The notes beneath the pieces are model-generated. The model was not told where the DNA came from, searched no databases, and saw only the letters and a program-made list of their open reading frames with translations. Of a DNA stretch of 64,000 nt, positions 1 to 8,891 are shown one piece after another. Each line of letters starts with the position of its first letter. Positions within the stretch are counted from its first letter, which is position 1. Origin of the DNA: an uncultured Eubacterium sp. (GTDB lineage: Bacteria; Bacillota; Clostridia; Lachnospirales; Lachnospiraceae); contig CAJUIL010000015.1 in NCBI GenBank assembly GCA_910586225.1, positions 20,382 through 84,381 on the forward strand, given 5' to 3'. Made by a program: the position numbers and the translations under genes.

Positions 1-360
1 GCGGAGGAAAATGAAGCCCGGATGATGGAAGAGATCCAGAACGTAAAAACCGGACAAGTCACCTATGCCGTACGCGATACAGTCATCGACGATAAAGAGA
101 TCCGTCAGGATGATTATATGGGGATTGGTGATAAAACGATACTTGCGGTCGGCCGTGAGCTGGAGCAGGTTACGCTGGAAATGACAGAGAGCATGATCGA
201 CGACGATGCGGCGATCGTCAGCATTTATTACGGCGAAGAGGTTACGCAGGAAGCTGCGCAGGCCATTGCAGATAAAATTTCTGCGGGACATGAGGATCTG
301 GAGGTTGAAGTGCAGTACGGCGGACAGCCGATCTATTATTATCTGGTTTCAGTAGAATAA
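1..360 (+). CDS. fakA: Fatty acid kinase FakA/YloV (DAK2 family), C-terminal end
   Basis: The reading frame is open from the first base, so this is only the last 119 codons of a longer gene. The tail contains an acidic stretch, a 'SIYYGEEV' segment and a final 'GGQPIYYYLVSVE', the usual ending of DAK2/YloV proteins. In this family the N-terminal DAK2 domain binds ATP and phosphorylates fatty acids carried by FakB (DegV) proteins; that domain lies outside the window. It sits directly upstream of recG, the normal order in Clostridia. The product is cytoplasmic. The family call is firm; the kinase domain cannot be checked here. Confidence 0.85.
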   Translation, partial: AEENEARMMEEIQNVKTGQVTYAVRDTVIDDKEIRQDDYMGIGDKTILAVGRELEQVTLEMTESMIDDDAAIVSIYYGEEVTQEAAQAIADKISAGHEDLEVEVQYGGQPIYYYLVSVE

Positions 361-409
361 GGCTGCAGAGCATCCGTTGCTTGCAAGCAGGATTTGTCAG
401 GAGGATTTC

Positions 410-2467
410 ATGGAGCTTACAACACCCATTTCGGGCGTAAAAGGCGTGGGCGCAAAGACAGAGCAGCTGTTTCAAAAAATAGGAGTATACACCATCGGTG
501 ATATACTCCTTCGTTTTCCGCGGGAATATACAAAATTTCCCGCTCCGGTTACGATCAGCGAAGCCGTCGCGGGAAAAAAACAAGCGGTCACATTGTGTGT
601 GGAGTCGCCTGTGATCGTAAAACGTACAAGATCTATGCAGATTGCTATTTTAAGCGGTACACATCAAAATAAAAAAATGGAATTTTTATGGTTCCGTATG
701 CCTTATATACGCAATACGCTCAAAAAAGGACAGACATTTATTTTATACGGCATGGTACAAGACAAAAGCGGTCTGTTATCGATGGAGCAGCCGGCGGTCT
801 ATACACCGGAGCAGTACGAAGCGCTGGCGGATTCCCTGCAGCCGGTATACGCCCTGACAGCAGGACTTTCGAACAATCTGTATAAAAAAACGATGCAGCA
901 GGTGTTAGAGCAGCAGCTCCTTTTACCCGAATACCTGCCGCTTGAAACAAGACAAGGCTGCGGGCTGTGCGAATACAATTACGCAGTATCCCAGATCCAT
1001 TTCCCGGCGGATTTTGACGCGCTTTCACAGGCGCGCAAAAGGCTTGTATTTGACGAATTTTTTTTGTTTGTGCTGTATATGCAGCTGCAAAAGGAGCAGG
1101 GGCAGCAGCTTGAAAATATTTATACGTTCCGCACAGACGATCTGCTTTCCCCTCTGCTGGCCCAGCTGCCATACGAGCTGACCGGCGCGCAGCGCAAGGT
1201 ATTAGACGAAATACAAAAAGATCTGCATGGGCCGTACATTATGCAGCGGTTGATCCAAGGAGACGTTGGATCCGGCAAGACGATCGTGGCGTTTTTTGCG
1301 ATGTACCTAGCGTCCGCCAGCGGCTACCAGTCCGCACTGATGGCCCCGACCGAGGTGCTTGCTTCGCAGCATTACGAAACGTTTGCGCAGTATATCGAGC
1401 TGTTTGGGATAAAGACGCATCTGGTGCTTTTGACCGGAGCGATGACGGCAAAGCAAAAGCGCAGGGCTTACGAGCGTCTGCAGCTGTTCCCAGACGCTAT
1501 GGTGATCGGGACGCACGCGCTGTTTCAGGAAAAGGCGGTTTATGACAACCTCGCGCTTGTCATTACGGACGAGCAGCACCGTTTCGGCGTCCGGCAGCGG
1601 GAGACGTTTTCGCTAAAGGGGGAGAGCCCGCACATCCTTGTGATGAGCGCAACGCCGATTCCGCGTACGCTGGCCATTATTTTATACGGCGATCTGGACA
1701 TTTCAGTGATTGACGAAGTGCCTGCTAAACGCCTGCCGATCAAAAACTGTGTCGTTGGCCGCGGATGGCGTCCGAATGCCTATGAGTTTATCCGCAGGGA
1801 AGTCGAAGCCGGGCACCAGGCGTACGTGATCTGCCCGCTGGTCGAGGCGAGTGAGAATGCGGAAGGGGAAAACGTCACCGATTACAGCGAAAAGCTCAGA
1901 CAAGCGCTGCCAAACGGCATGGAAGTAGCCATCTTACATGGCAAAATGCGTTCGGATTTGAAAAACAGTGTGATGGAAGCGTTTGCCGCTAATGATATCC
2001 AGGTGCTTGTCTCTACGACGGTCGTCGAGGTCGGCGTGAATGTACCGAATGCTACGGTCATGATGATCGAGGATGCCCAGCGGTTCGGCCTTGCGCAGCT
2101 TCACCAGCTGCGCGGACGGGTAGGGCGCGGCGATGCACAGTCTTATTGTATCATGATCAATACCTCCGATGCAAAAGGGGCGGCAAAGCGCCTTGACGTG
2201 CTTAACCGGACGAACGACGGATTCCGGATCGCGAGCGAGGATCTAAAGCTTCGCGGGCCGGGAGATTTTTTCGGTATTCGTCAGAGCGGAGATATGGAAT
2301 TTCAGCTGGCGGATATTTATCAGGACGCGAATGTGCTAAAGCAGGCGTCGGATGAGGTGCAAAGGATCCTGGGGCAGGACCGTGCGCTCGCGCGTTTGGA
2401 GCACGAAGGGCTTCGCAGGAAGGCGCGCGAATATTTTGAAGGGCAGATGGAGCGGCTGAATCTATAA
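410..2467 (+). CDS. recG: ATP-dependent DNA helicase RecG
   Basis: RecG remodels stalled replication forks and branch-migrates Holliday junctions. The 685-residue product has the family's usual length. An N-terminal wedge/OB region opens with a helix-hairpin-like 'GVKGVGAKTEQLF'. Walker A 'GDVGSGKT' lies near residue 284, the 'DEQH' box near 386, and the motif VI 'QLRGRVGRG' near 565. The ATG at 410 is preferred over an in-frame TTG at 377 because CAGGAGGA sits just before it and the protein then begins with the conserved 'MELTTPISGVKGVG'. It is followed by a hairpin terminator shared with the convergent spore-protein gene. Nothing appears damaged. Confidence 0.96.
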   Translation: MELTTPISGVKGVGAKTEQLFQKIGVYTIGDILLRFPREYTKFPAPVTISEAVAGKKQAVTLCVESPVIVKRTRSMQIAILSGTHQNKKMEFLWFRMPYIRNTLKKGQTFILYGMVQDKSGLLSMEQPAVYTPEQYEALADSLQPVYALTAGLSNNLYKKTMQQVLEQQLLLPEYLPLETRQGCGLCEYNYAVSQIHFPADFDALSQARKRLVFDEFFLFVLYMQLQKEQGQQLENIYTFRTDDLLSPLLAQLPYELTGAQRKVLDEIQKDLHGPYIMQRLIQGDVGSGKTIVAFFAMYLASASGYQSALMAPTEVLASQHYETFAQYIELFGIKTHLVLLTGAMTAKQKRRAYERLQLFPDAMVIGTHALFQEKAVYDNLALVITDEQHRFGVRQRETFSLKGESPHILVMSATPIPRTLAIILYGDLDISVIDEVPAKRLPIKNCVVGRGWRPNAYEFIRREVEAGHQAYVICPLVEASENAEGENVTDYSEKLRQALPNGMEVAILHGKMRSDLKNSVMEAFAANDIQVLVSTTVVEVGVNVPNATVMMIEDAQRFGLAQLHQLRGRVGRGDAQSYCIMINTSDAKGAAKRLDVLNRTNDGFRIASEDLKLRGPGDFFGIRQSGDMEFQLADIYQDANVLKQASDEVQRILGQDRALARLEHEGLRRKAREYFEGQMERLNL

Positions 2468-2470
2468 CGA

Positions 2471-2521
2471 GAAAAAGGACTGGTACACCGGGAGGATCTC
2501 CCAGCGCATCAGTCCTTTTTC
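2471..2521. terminator. Bidirectional Rho-independent terminator between recG and the spore-protein gene
   Basis: GAAAAAGGACTG (2471-2482) pairs with CAGTCCTTTTTC (2510-2521). The stem is flanked by A and T runs, so it can stop transcription from both convergent genes. Confidence 0.8.
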
Positions 2522-2587
2522 ATTTCACCCACAGCGGTTGATGCAAAGGCTGTGCGCTACTTTTTTCCAGGCAGCTTTAGAACTGGA

Positions 2588-2794
2588 TTATTCTTCCCCT
2601 GCCATCTGTTTTTCCTGGGCTTCAATCATCTTTTTCACCATATAACCACCCACGGAACCGTTCTGGCGGGAAGTCAGGTCACCGTTGTAGCCTTCCTTTA
2701 ACGGCACGCCGAGCTCGTCTGCGACCTCGAATTTGAAACGGTTTAATGCTCCCTTTGCTTCTGGTACTGCGTTTTGATTAGAATGATTACTCAT
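2588..2794 (-). CDS. Alpha/beta-type small acid-soluble spore protein
   Basis: A 68-residue DNA-binding protein that coats and protects spore DNA and is degraded at germination. The core includes 'FKFEVADELGVPL', which covers the germination-protease region, and 'YNGDLTSRQNGSVGGYMVKKMIEAQ', the most conserved DNA-binding part of the family (quoted here in two segments: YNGDLTSRQNG and SVGGYMVKKMIEAQ). An AAGGAGG site lies just before the start. The gene is monocistronic and converges on recG, as in many Lachnospiraceae. It is expected to be read by forespore sigma-G, but I could not pick out that promoter with confidence. Confidence 0.95.
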   Translation of the reverse strand: MSNHSNQNAVPEAKGALNRFKFEVADELGVPLKEGYNGDLTSRQNGSVGGYMVKKMIEAQEKQMAGEE

Positions 2795-2825
2795 AGTTAA
2801 TTGCCTCCTTTTATCTTGCGTGTTG

Positions 2826-2850
2826 CTTGTAAACGTTGTTTGTTTACAAG
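2826..2850. promoter_or_regulatory. Inverted repeat upstream of the spore-protein gene
   Basis: CTTGTAAAC (2826-2834) and GTTTACAAG (2842-2850) form a perfect 9-base inverted repeat with a 7-base spacer, about 30 bases upstream of the start codon. It could be an operator or a leader hairpin; no regulator can be named. Confidence 0.35.
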
Positions 2851-2956
2851 ACTATTATATCCGCAGAACGATTTCTTACACTGGAGGTTTTTGGAAATTT
2901 AATCATTCATTTTTACAAGAAGCCGCAATGCCTTGCCGCAGCTGCGTGGAAGCCTG

Positions 2957-3163
2957 CTATTCTTTGATTCTGTCAATCTCTGCCATAGTTACGCCTAAAC
3001 TGCTAAGCAATGCTTTTAAAGAAATGTACTGCACTTTCAATTTTGCATATGTTTCGGTCGCATTTTCTTTTTTGGCAAGAATCATGTAATCTTGAATGTT
3101 CTTAAAATCTTCTAATCCTTTTTGTATGATTTCTCCATTATTTATTTCCTCTAATACCTGCAT
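2957..3163 (-). CDS. Small conserved protein, paralogue of the gene at 23470
   Basis: A 68-residue, helix-rich soluble protein of unknown function. Its last 54 residues match the product of 23470-23661 at about half of positions. Shared features include 'LAK-EN', 'SLKA-L' and an 'ID(R/K)IKE' end. The start is placed at the ATG at 3163 because a GGTGAGG site lies just before it; an upstream in-frame ATG at 3211 has no such site. It stands alone on the minus strand at the edge of the AT-rich island. Having two members in one window supports it as a real gene rather than a chance frame. Confidence 0.7.
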   Translation of the reverse strand: MQVLEEINNGEIIQKGLEDFKNIQDYMILAKKENATETYAKLKVQYISLKALLSSLGVTMAEIDRIKE

Positions 3164-3361
3164 ATCCTCACCGCCTTTACGATGGATGCCGTTGTTTATC
3201 GATATACTCATTATAGCGTATGTAGTGGAGGGTGTAAAGTCTATTCAGCTGTAAACACATGATCAGCACATGAATTCAATGAACTGATGAAATATTGTCC
3301 GTTAGAACAACCGGAGATTTATCTTAGTATTTATAAGACAGCAACTCAAACATAAGGCAAG

Positions 3362-3436
3362 GAGCCGGATGCGGGAAATTTGCATATCCGGAATCTGTGG
3401 GAGTTGATACTCTGTAAGGGGTATCTTCTACCCGAT
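3362..3436 (+). mobile_element. 3' end of a group II intron (domains V and VI), rest missing
   Basis: Bases 3362-3395 form a 34-base hairpin with the domain V signature: AGC near the 5' end, a 2-base bulge on the 3' side and a small A-rich loop. Directly after it, 3399-3433 folds as domain VI (GGG-AG pairs with CT-CCC; GATACTC pairs with GGGTATC). An unpaired A at 3430 is the seventh base from a GAT end at 3436, where a branch-point adenosine belongs. No complete reverse transcriptase lies upstream. A short open stretch ending at a TAA at 3353-3355 could be an ORF tail but was not recognised. Domain V has one extra A, so the element is probably inactive. Sub-domains were identified by hand folding only. 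Confidence 0.7.
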
Positions 3437-4187
3437 TTTTATATATTAATAGAAAATAAAATTAAACGAATTATATTATTAAATTTATTTAATAATTCTA
3501 TAAAGAATTTAAAATATAGTCCGATATAAATAATGTATTTGTTAAGAACAAATAAAAAGATTTCAAAGTAAAGATATATCATAACGTATATGGAGCAATT
3601 TTCAAAACATGGGAGAGAAATAATTTATGAAACAAGTTTTTTAGCTTGAAATATTTGTAATTAGTAAATTATGCTTACTGTGTGTTGCTAAATTAAGTGA
3701 CATTTCAAGTAAAATATTTTAAGAAGGAGGAAGAAGATGAGCAGTTAATTACTATATTAAAATTAACCACATTACCAAACTATAGAGATGGGCAAATAAT
3801 GAGATATTAAATAAGATTGTGATAATAGTTTGGGTGAGGTGAAAATAATATATTTTCTTGAACTGTAGGTATAGAACAGAATAATTCATTCAGTAGTTCA
3901 TGGTGTTTTATATCGCTTATTTATAGTATGTTATGTACTTAAAAAATACTGTTACCGTACTTTGCGATTGAACTGTAACAATTTTATTTAATAGGTGATT
4001 AATTCAAATAAAAGGATTTCAGATTTGCTTAATTTAGGTGTCTAGTCTAAAAATAAAGACAAAAGAGAAATTCCTATATTTTAAATCATATTACATTAAA
4101 AAGCAATAAATATATGAAAATAAAGTTTGATGGAGGTGGATATTTGTTACTTTTCACAAGTTAGGAATGCATAGGCTCTGTCACTTT
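3437..4187. other. AT-rich stretch without a recognisable gene
   Basis: No long frame is open on either strand. Several good ribosome sites lead only into minute frames. GGGAGAG precedes an ATG at about 3627 that stops after five codons. AAGGAGG precedes an ATG at about 3737 that stops after three codons. This looks like decayed genes or leader peptides; nothing else was seen. Confidence 0.5.
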
Positions 4188-4320
4188 GGGTATAAATTGC
4201 GCATTTCGTAAGAATATGATTCAGGAGTGAGGGGCGAATTGTTTGAAACAGAACTTTAATATCGTTCCGAATCGTTATTACGAGCTGTTCCCAGGCCGCG
4301 AATAGTAACGAATAGTTTTA
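4188..4320 (+). repeat. Dispersed repeat family, copy A
   Basis: The core GGGTAT-AA-TGCGCATT-CGTAAGAA-ATGATTCAGG (4188-4224) recurs almost unchanged at 5556-5593. Its CGTAAGAA-ATGATTCAGG part recurs, inverted, in the copies at 12085 and 42443. The far end carries CCGAATCGTTA, related to the GTAACAG-type ends of those copies. It lies upstream of the secreted-protein gene. Confidence 0.65.
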
Positions 4321-4673
4321 CGATGTAGGTTTGCCATTTGTAAAAAAATTGCCGACATATTAAGCTTTGATAAGAAATTGAAATCTATCTTATACATATA
4401 TGAATGATTTGAGATAGGTATTAGTGAGCAAATATTGATAAAATTTATTTATTAATTTATTTTTGAAATTTGTATTCGGTATCTATTTAGATTTCTATGT
4501 TTAAAGATATTAGCATATATTTTGTGCGTGATGATTTAAATTTAATATACAAGTAAAGGAATATATTATTTTCTACAAGTTATTGTAAGTAGTTGGTTTA
4601 GTAAAAAATTTAGTATTAATAACATAATTGCTTTATGGGTTATGTCATAGCGTAATGAAAGGAAATTAGTATT

Positions 4674-5471
4674 ATGAAAAAAGTTTTAAAGGTTATTTTT
4701 ATGTTATGTTTTATATTATGTATTACTTTAAGTAGAGGTTCAATTGTATTTGCTGATGAATTAGTTGCTTACGACGTTGATGATAGTGGTAATCCAGATG
4801 GTATGGAGGTTATAATTAATACAAATTATCCTTCTGATGATGCGAGAATTTTACCAAATTGGATTGTGTGTGCAATTACACCACAAGCAGCAAGTTATAA
4901 AATTGTTTTGACGAATGTTGGCCTGGATTCTATTGATAGTGTAAACATGAAGCTGGAAGTAAAGAAAGATAACGGAACTGTGTATGCTACCGACAAAAAA
5001 ACATTTTATAATTTGCCTATAGGAGATACAACGTATATTTGGAATCTTGCAAAAGGCTCAGTCCAGGAAACGATAACGCTTACTGGAACTGCAACAGATG
5101 ATGGAAAAACAATTGCATTAAAAAAAGGGTCAACTGAACGGTGGAATTTTGAAGGTGGTAAATATGGAACTATGCAAGCTTTGGATGGTCAAAAGCACCA
5201 TGTGCCTTCGAAGTCTGTGTCACCGTTGTCTGCATATAGCGGTCCTTGTATACGAATGCGTACAGCGGATCATAGGTTAACTGCAAGTTATGGAAGTAGT
5301 AGTGCTGCAGTTGACTTTAGAAATAGAGAGAGAAGTTTAATATCAGGAGGAAAATTTTTAGGAGCGCAGAATCTTGGTATCAGTGATGTTCGTAATAAAT
5401 TTGGAGCAAAATATAATTATGCTATAAATGATATGATAACATACACACGTTCGCTGGGGTATACACAATAA
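4674..5471 (+). CDS. Secreted protein of unknown function
   Basis: The 265-residue product begins with a clear signal peptide: 'MKKVLK', a hydrophobic run, then a cleavage-like 'VFADE' near residue 28. The mature N-terminal part (roughly 60-150) is rich in alternating beta pattern ('YKIVLTNVGLDSIDSVNMKL', 'YIWNL', 'TITLTGTATDDGKT') and resembles a beta-sandwich domain seen in surface proteins. The C-terminal part has small and basic residues and no motif I recognise. GAAAGGA precedes the ATG. Base composition is AT-rich, unlike the chromosome around the island. The gene is bracketed by repeat copies A and B and is followed by a membrane foldase-like gene, so its export and folding may be linked to that protein. 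Confidence 0.75.
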   Translation: MKKVLKVIFMLCFILCITLSRGSIVFADELVAYDVDDSGNPDGMEVIINTNYPSDDARILPNWIVCAITPQAASYKIVLTNVGLDSIDSVNMKLEVKKDNGTVYATDKKTFYNLPIGDTTYIWNLAKGSVQETITLTGTATDDGKTIALKKGSTERWNFEGGKYGTMQALDGQKHHVPSKSVSPLSAYSGPCIRMRTADHRLTASYGSSSAAVDFRNRERSLISGGKFLGAQNLGISDVRNKFGAKYNYAINDMITYTRSLGYTQ

Positions 5472-5555
5472 GAAAAGCTGTCTAAGAAATGTGACAGAGG
5501 GTGTGTATTTTCTGGTTATTATTTACAGCCCAAAATGTGCCGAGTCTGACCCATT

Positions 5556-5675
5556 GGGTATGAACTGCGCATTCCGTAAGAACATGATTCAGGTGGAGGT
5601 GCGATTTTACGTAGCAAACTTAAAATATCTGCCCGAATTGTTACTATGAACGGCTATTGGGCTGTTCATAGTAAT
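5556..5675 (+). repeat. Dispersed repeat family, copy B
   Basis: The core at 5556-5593 matches copy A at 4188-4224. It ends in an 11-base perfect inverted repeat, TTACTATGAAC (5641-5651) and GTTCATAGTAA (5664-5674). It is a direct repeat of copy A, so the two flank the secreted-protein gene. Confidence 0.65.
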
Positions 5676-5711
5676 ATATTTTCTGGATATATTTATATGA
5701 GGGATTTTGAT

Positions 5712-6767
5712 ATGCGCTATTCTAAAAGGATTATTCATATTATTTTATTGTTTGTGTGTATCGGGGTAATTTCTATTTTATATTATGTTGAAGAAAAAAA
5801 TAGGATAATGCTCCCGGATAATTTGCAACTTGAATATGCGCCTTTAACGGTGCATGTATCAAATAAAGATGTTCAAGATGAAGTACGCTATGAACTGCAA
5901 AAGTTCGCAGAAGAAAAAGAGGTAACGAAACGCGGAGCAGAAACAGGTGATATTTTGTATATTGAATATACGGGATATGTAAAGGGTCGTCCTTATAAAG
6001 GATTACAGAATATAGAAACGGACTTTGAACTTGGCTCAAATACATTTTTAGAGGATTTTGAAAAAAATTTTATAGGTGTATATCCATTTACAAAGATATC
6101 TTTTGAAATGCTTTTTCCAGAAGACTATTATGATGTCCCATTAAGAAATCAAAAAGTATTCTTTGAGGTATCAATATATAGAATTATAGAAGTGGTTTTC
6201 CCAAGGTTGACAGATTCTTTTGTAAATCAGAATTTCGATTGTGATAATATACAGGAATATCTTGATATTGTTGCTAATAAGGTATATACTTTAAAATATA
6301 ATATGCTTTTAGATGATTTGCAAAATGCGCTTCTATCACAAATTGTTGAATCATCGTCTTTCAATATGTCATATTATAAACCTATGATAGCAAAGAGGAT
6401 TCATGAGGTGTTGCAGTCTTATAATGAGTATGCTAAATTATCTAAATGTTCCATTGCTGATGTTTATCAATGGTTTGATACAAGCGAGGATATACTAATT
6501 GAAACGGCAACATATGATCAGAAAAAATATGAAGTCTGTAAAAAAATAATAAAAGAAAAAAAGTTATTGCCAGCAGCAAATGAATACGAAAGACTGTGCT
6601 ATGATTTTGCGCAGCAGTGTGGATATAATTCTATAGAGCACTTTACAAAAGATAATGGAGCAGATTATCTTCAGGAAAAGGTATACGAAAAAATTGTTAA
6701 GGATTATTTATTTGCAATTGCTTTGCAAATAGATAAGAAACTGTCGCAAAATAAAACAAGTAATTAA
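5712..6767 (+). CDS. Membrane-anchored, trigger-factor-like FKBP-type peptidyl-prolyl isomerase
   Basis: The 351-residue product starts with a basic end and one transmembrane or signal-anchor helix (about residues 6-24). An FKBP-type domain follows near residues 75-165: 'GDILYIEYTGYV-G', 'LGSNTFLEDFEKNFIGV' and 'FPEDYYDVPLRNQKVFFEVSI' match the isomerase domain of trigger factor. The remainder is helical, like the trigger-factor arms. The ribosome-binding N-terminal domain of true trigger factor is absent and is replaced by the membrane helix. A PrsA-like folding role outside the membrane is therefore inferred. The ATG at 5712, preceded by GAGGG, is preferred to one at 5646 that lies inside repeat B. 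Position after a secreted-protein gene suggests that protein as a client. Confidence 0.75.
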   Translation: MRYSKRIIHIILLFVCIGVISILYYVEEKNRIMLPDNLQLEYAPLTVHVSNKDVQDEVRYELQKFAEEKEVTKRGAETGDILYIEYTGYVKGRPYKGLQNIETDFELGSNTFLEDFEKNFIGVYPFTKISFEMLFPEDYYDVPLRNQKVFFEVSIYRIIEVVFPRLTDSFVNQNFDCDNIQEYLDIVANKVYTLKYNMLLDDLQNALLSQIVESSSFNMSYYKPMIAKRIHEVLQSYNEYAKLSKCSIADVYQWFDTSEDILIETATYDQKKYEVCKKIIKEKKLLPAANEYERLCYDFAQQCGYNSIEHFTKDNGADYLQEKVYEKIVKDYLFAIALQIDKKLSQNKTSN

Positions 6768-6787
6768 ATAAAAAGGGAGAAGAATGT

Positions 6788-7309
6788 ATGGTTAAAATAA
6801 AGATGATGCCATTATGTGGAATTGAAGTAAATGATAACAGTATCATTGAATTCGGGCAGAGTCGGAAAGATATTATAAATATCCTTGGAAAAGGGGATGC
6901 GGAAATAGAAGACAGGATTTATTATTATGAAAATTGTTTGCAGCTGGAATTTGTGGATGGTAGACTTGCATTTGCTGAGGTGTCGAAAGATGAGAACCTT
7001 GTTCTTTCCTTGTATGGGATAAATCCGCTTCAAATGCAGGACGCGGAGGTTATTTCTTTTTTATGCAAAAAGTGCGGGGTTGAGGGTCGTGATTTTCAAA
7101 ATTGTGATAATTTGTATGATTTTTGTATACAATCGCAGAGTATAGCTTTCCATAGAGGAATAACACCGAAAGACACAACTGAGTCAATAGTAGAAGCAAA
7201 GGCGGAAGGATATTATAATACAGAGATGGAAAATGATTATCTGCAGTCAAAATATTTTGAAACAGTAGCAATTGGTATTGCAGATTATTTTAAAGAATTG
7301 ATAATTTAG
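6788..7309 (+). CDS. Hypothetical cytoplasmic protein of the AT-rich cassette
   Basis: A 173-residue soluble protein with no signal peptide or membrane segment. The N-terminal half alternates short beta strands ('IIEFGQSRKDIINILG', 'IYYYENCLQLEFVDGRLAFAEV'), a pattern seen in small alpha/beta proteins that sit beside secreted effectors. I do not recognise the family. GGGAGAAG precedes the ATG, and the gene begins 20 bases after the foldase gene, so the two are very likely co-transcribed. The product is acidic and encoded by AT-rich codons like its two upstream neighbours. An immunity or partner role for the secreted protein is possible but purely contextual. Confidence 0.65.
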   Translation: MVKIKMMPLCGIEVNDNSIIEFGQSRKDIINILGKGDAEIEDRIYYYENCLQLEFVDGRLAFAEVSKDENLVLSLYGINPLQMQDAEVISFLCKKCGVEGRDFQNCDNLYDFCIQSQSIAFHRGITPKDTTESIVEAKAEGYYNTEMENDYLQSKYFETVAIGIADYFKELII

Positions 7310-7651
7310 CTTTTTTCTAAAGTTATAGTTTCTTAAAATTTTCCAAATAGAAATTTTATATGCGTTTTTCGAAATTGTATCTTGCCCATTCAGTTTTCTC
7401 AGATAATCTCGGCTTTACATCTTTCCCCGTGCGTGTATATGGGTTTCGCATGGGAACAGGGATGTTGCCAATGCATTTTCATTTTCATTCCAGCAGATGC
7501 AGGGGATATAGTCAGATTCTGGAGATGAATAATTGATGACAACCGTAAGTTCTGTAATCTTGTGTCCGAGGGGAGTTCTGCGGAATACAGGGGGCCTGCT
7601 TATGTACACATCCAGGAACACAGAATTTTTATTATCCTCCGAATTTTCTAA
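7310..7651. other. Non-coding stretch between the cassette and a transposase remnant
   Basis: About 340 bases with no supported gene. A minus-strand open frame crosses the region and extends into the transposase remnant, but it has no ribosome site and lies antisense to recognisable transposase sequence. It is treated as chance. Confidence 0.5.
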
Positions 7652-8221
7652 AAATGCATGGGCATGGAAAAACAGGCTGAAATAATGACGATCGTGACGG
7701 ACAGCGCCTACAGCAGTACGCAGAATGAAGAACTGGCTGCCGAAAAAAATGTACACCTTGTCACCACAAACCTTACAGGGCGTAAAGCCGAGGATATCCT
7801 GGCTGATTTTGAATTCAGCGAAGATGGCAGAAAAGTCCTCAAATGCCCCGGCGGGCATGAACCGAAAAGCTGCAGCTAGAACCAGGAAACTTTCCAGTGT
7901 ACCGTTTCCTTCCAAAAGAGCCATTGCCAGGATTGCCAGCATAGAGAACAATGCCGCCATAAGATGTTCAAACGTGTAAGCAGGAAAACGGTATCCTCAA
8001 AATCGAACAAGAGGGCAAAACAGCAAAAGGAACGTAGCAGCGAAGATTATAAAAAGTACAGCCGTTTTCGGAATGGGGTGGAAACAATACCATCCATCCT
8101 GTGCCGAAAATACGGAATTGATAAAATCACGGTATGCGGACTGATACGGAGCCGTTTCTTCTTCGGATGCAAAATAGGTGCGTTAAATATCAAAAAGTTC
8201 TGTAGATATATACAGGGCTAG
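7652..8221 (+). pseudogene. C-terminal part of an IS1182-type DDE transposase, broken
   Basis: One frame carries 'VTDSAYSSTQNEELAAEKNV', then 'NLTGRKAEDILADFEF' and 'CPGGHEPKSCS', a TAG at 7877-7879, and on the same frame 'FKRVSRKTVS', 'AKQQKERSSEDYKKYSRFRNGVE', 'PSILCRKYGI' and 'GLIRSRFFFGCKIGALN'. This is the C-terminal half of an IS1182-type transposase, with the final catalytic glutamate in 'RNGVE'. The N-terminal half is missing and the in-frame TAG interrupts the rest, so it is non-functional. The frame otherwise stays intact across the stop, which suggests fairly recent decay. Confidence 0.8.
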
Positions 8222-8891
8222 GATAAGTGCGTCCCCAAAATGGCAACTGCCTAAAAAATGGCGGAATATCTATCTACGATAAGCAACAAAAGCCATCTAT
8301 AATCAACATTTCTGAAAATTTACAGCAATATATTCAGTTTTTAAGTTCCTATCGTAAAAAGGTTGAAATACAAATACCTTTTTGACAACCTAATCATAAT
8401 ATATGCACATTACATTTGAATATTTTGATAAAGTAGTTAATTTGGATAAGTAAAAAATAATATCACATTTTGCAGAAAGCCGTTTTTGAAAATGGAGTGT
8501 TTTTTCTGCATGAACAATAGTTTTTATATTTACTTCGGGCCAATACGATCTGAAGTATTTGTTGTTACGAAATAACCCGGAAACTGAACTGGAAAGTTTA
8601 GGAGACATATTCGACTTTTTCATCAATTTTTATTGATTAACCCTGTTTTCCATACTCTAAGTTATGGAGAATCACACATTTTAGCTTGTATTCTACGTTT
8701 TGGGGTAAACGGTAAAAAGTGCGTACTGTGCATATATGGAAGAAATTTTTATATAATGGTTCTGAGAATAAGTTATTCTTCTCAAGGCTATTATTAGTTA
8801 CTATTGAAACTTTGAAAACGCATATAACTTTTCATAGTCCATGTACATAGCTTTGAAAACTCATACCAATTTTGACAGTGAGGTGCAGTCA
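8222..8891. other. AT-rich non-coding stretch between two insertion-sequence remnants
   Basis: No frame with a ribosome site and recognisable content was found. A short inverted repeat (AGAATAA / TTATTCT) occurs near 8764-8778. Ends of the flanking insertion sequences could not be located. Confidence 0.45.

Noticed and set aside
5646..5711. Upstream start for the foldase gene
   Set aside because: This ATG lies inside the hairpin of repeat copy B and has no ribosome site; the ATG at 5712 has one.
7415..7960. Minus-strand open frame of 181 codons in the island
   Set aside because: Lies antisense to recognisable transposase sequence, has no ribosome site and matches nothing.
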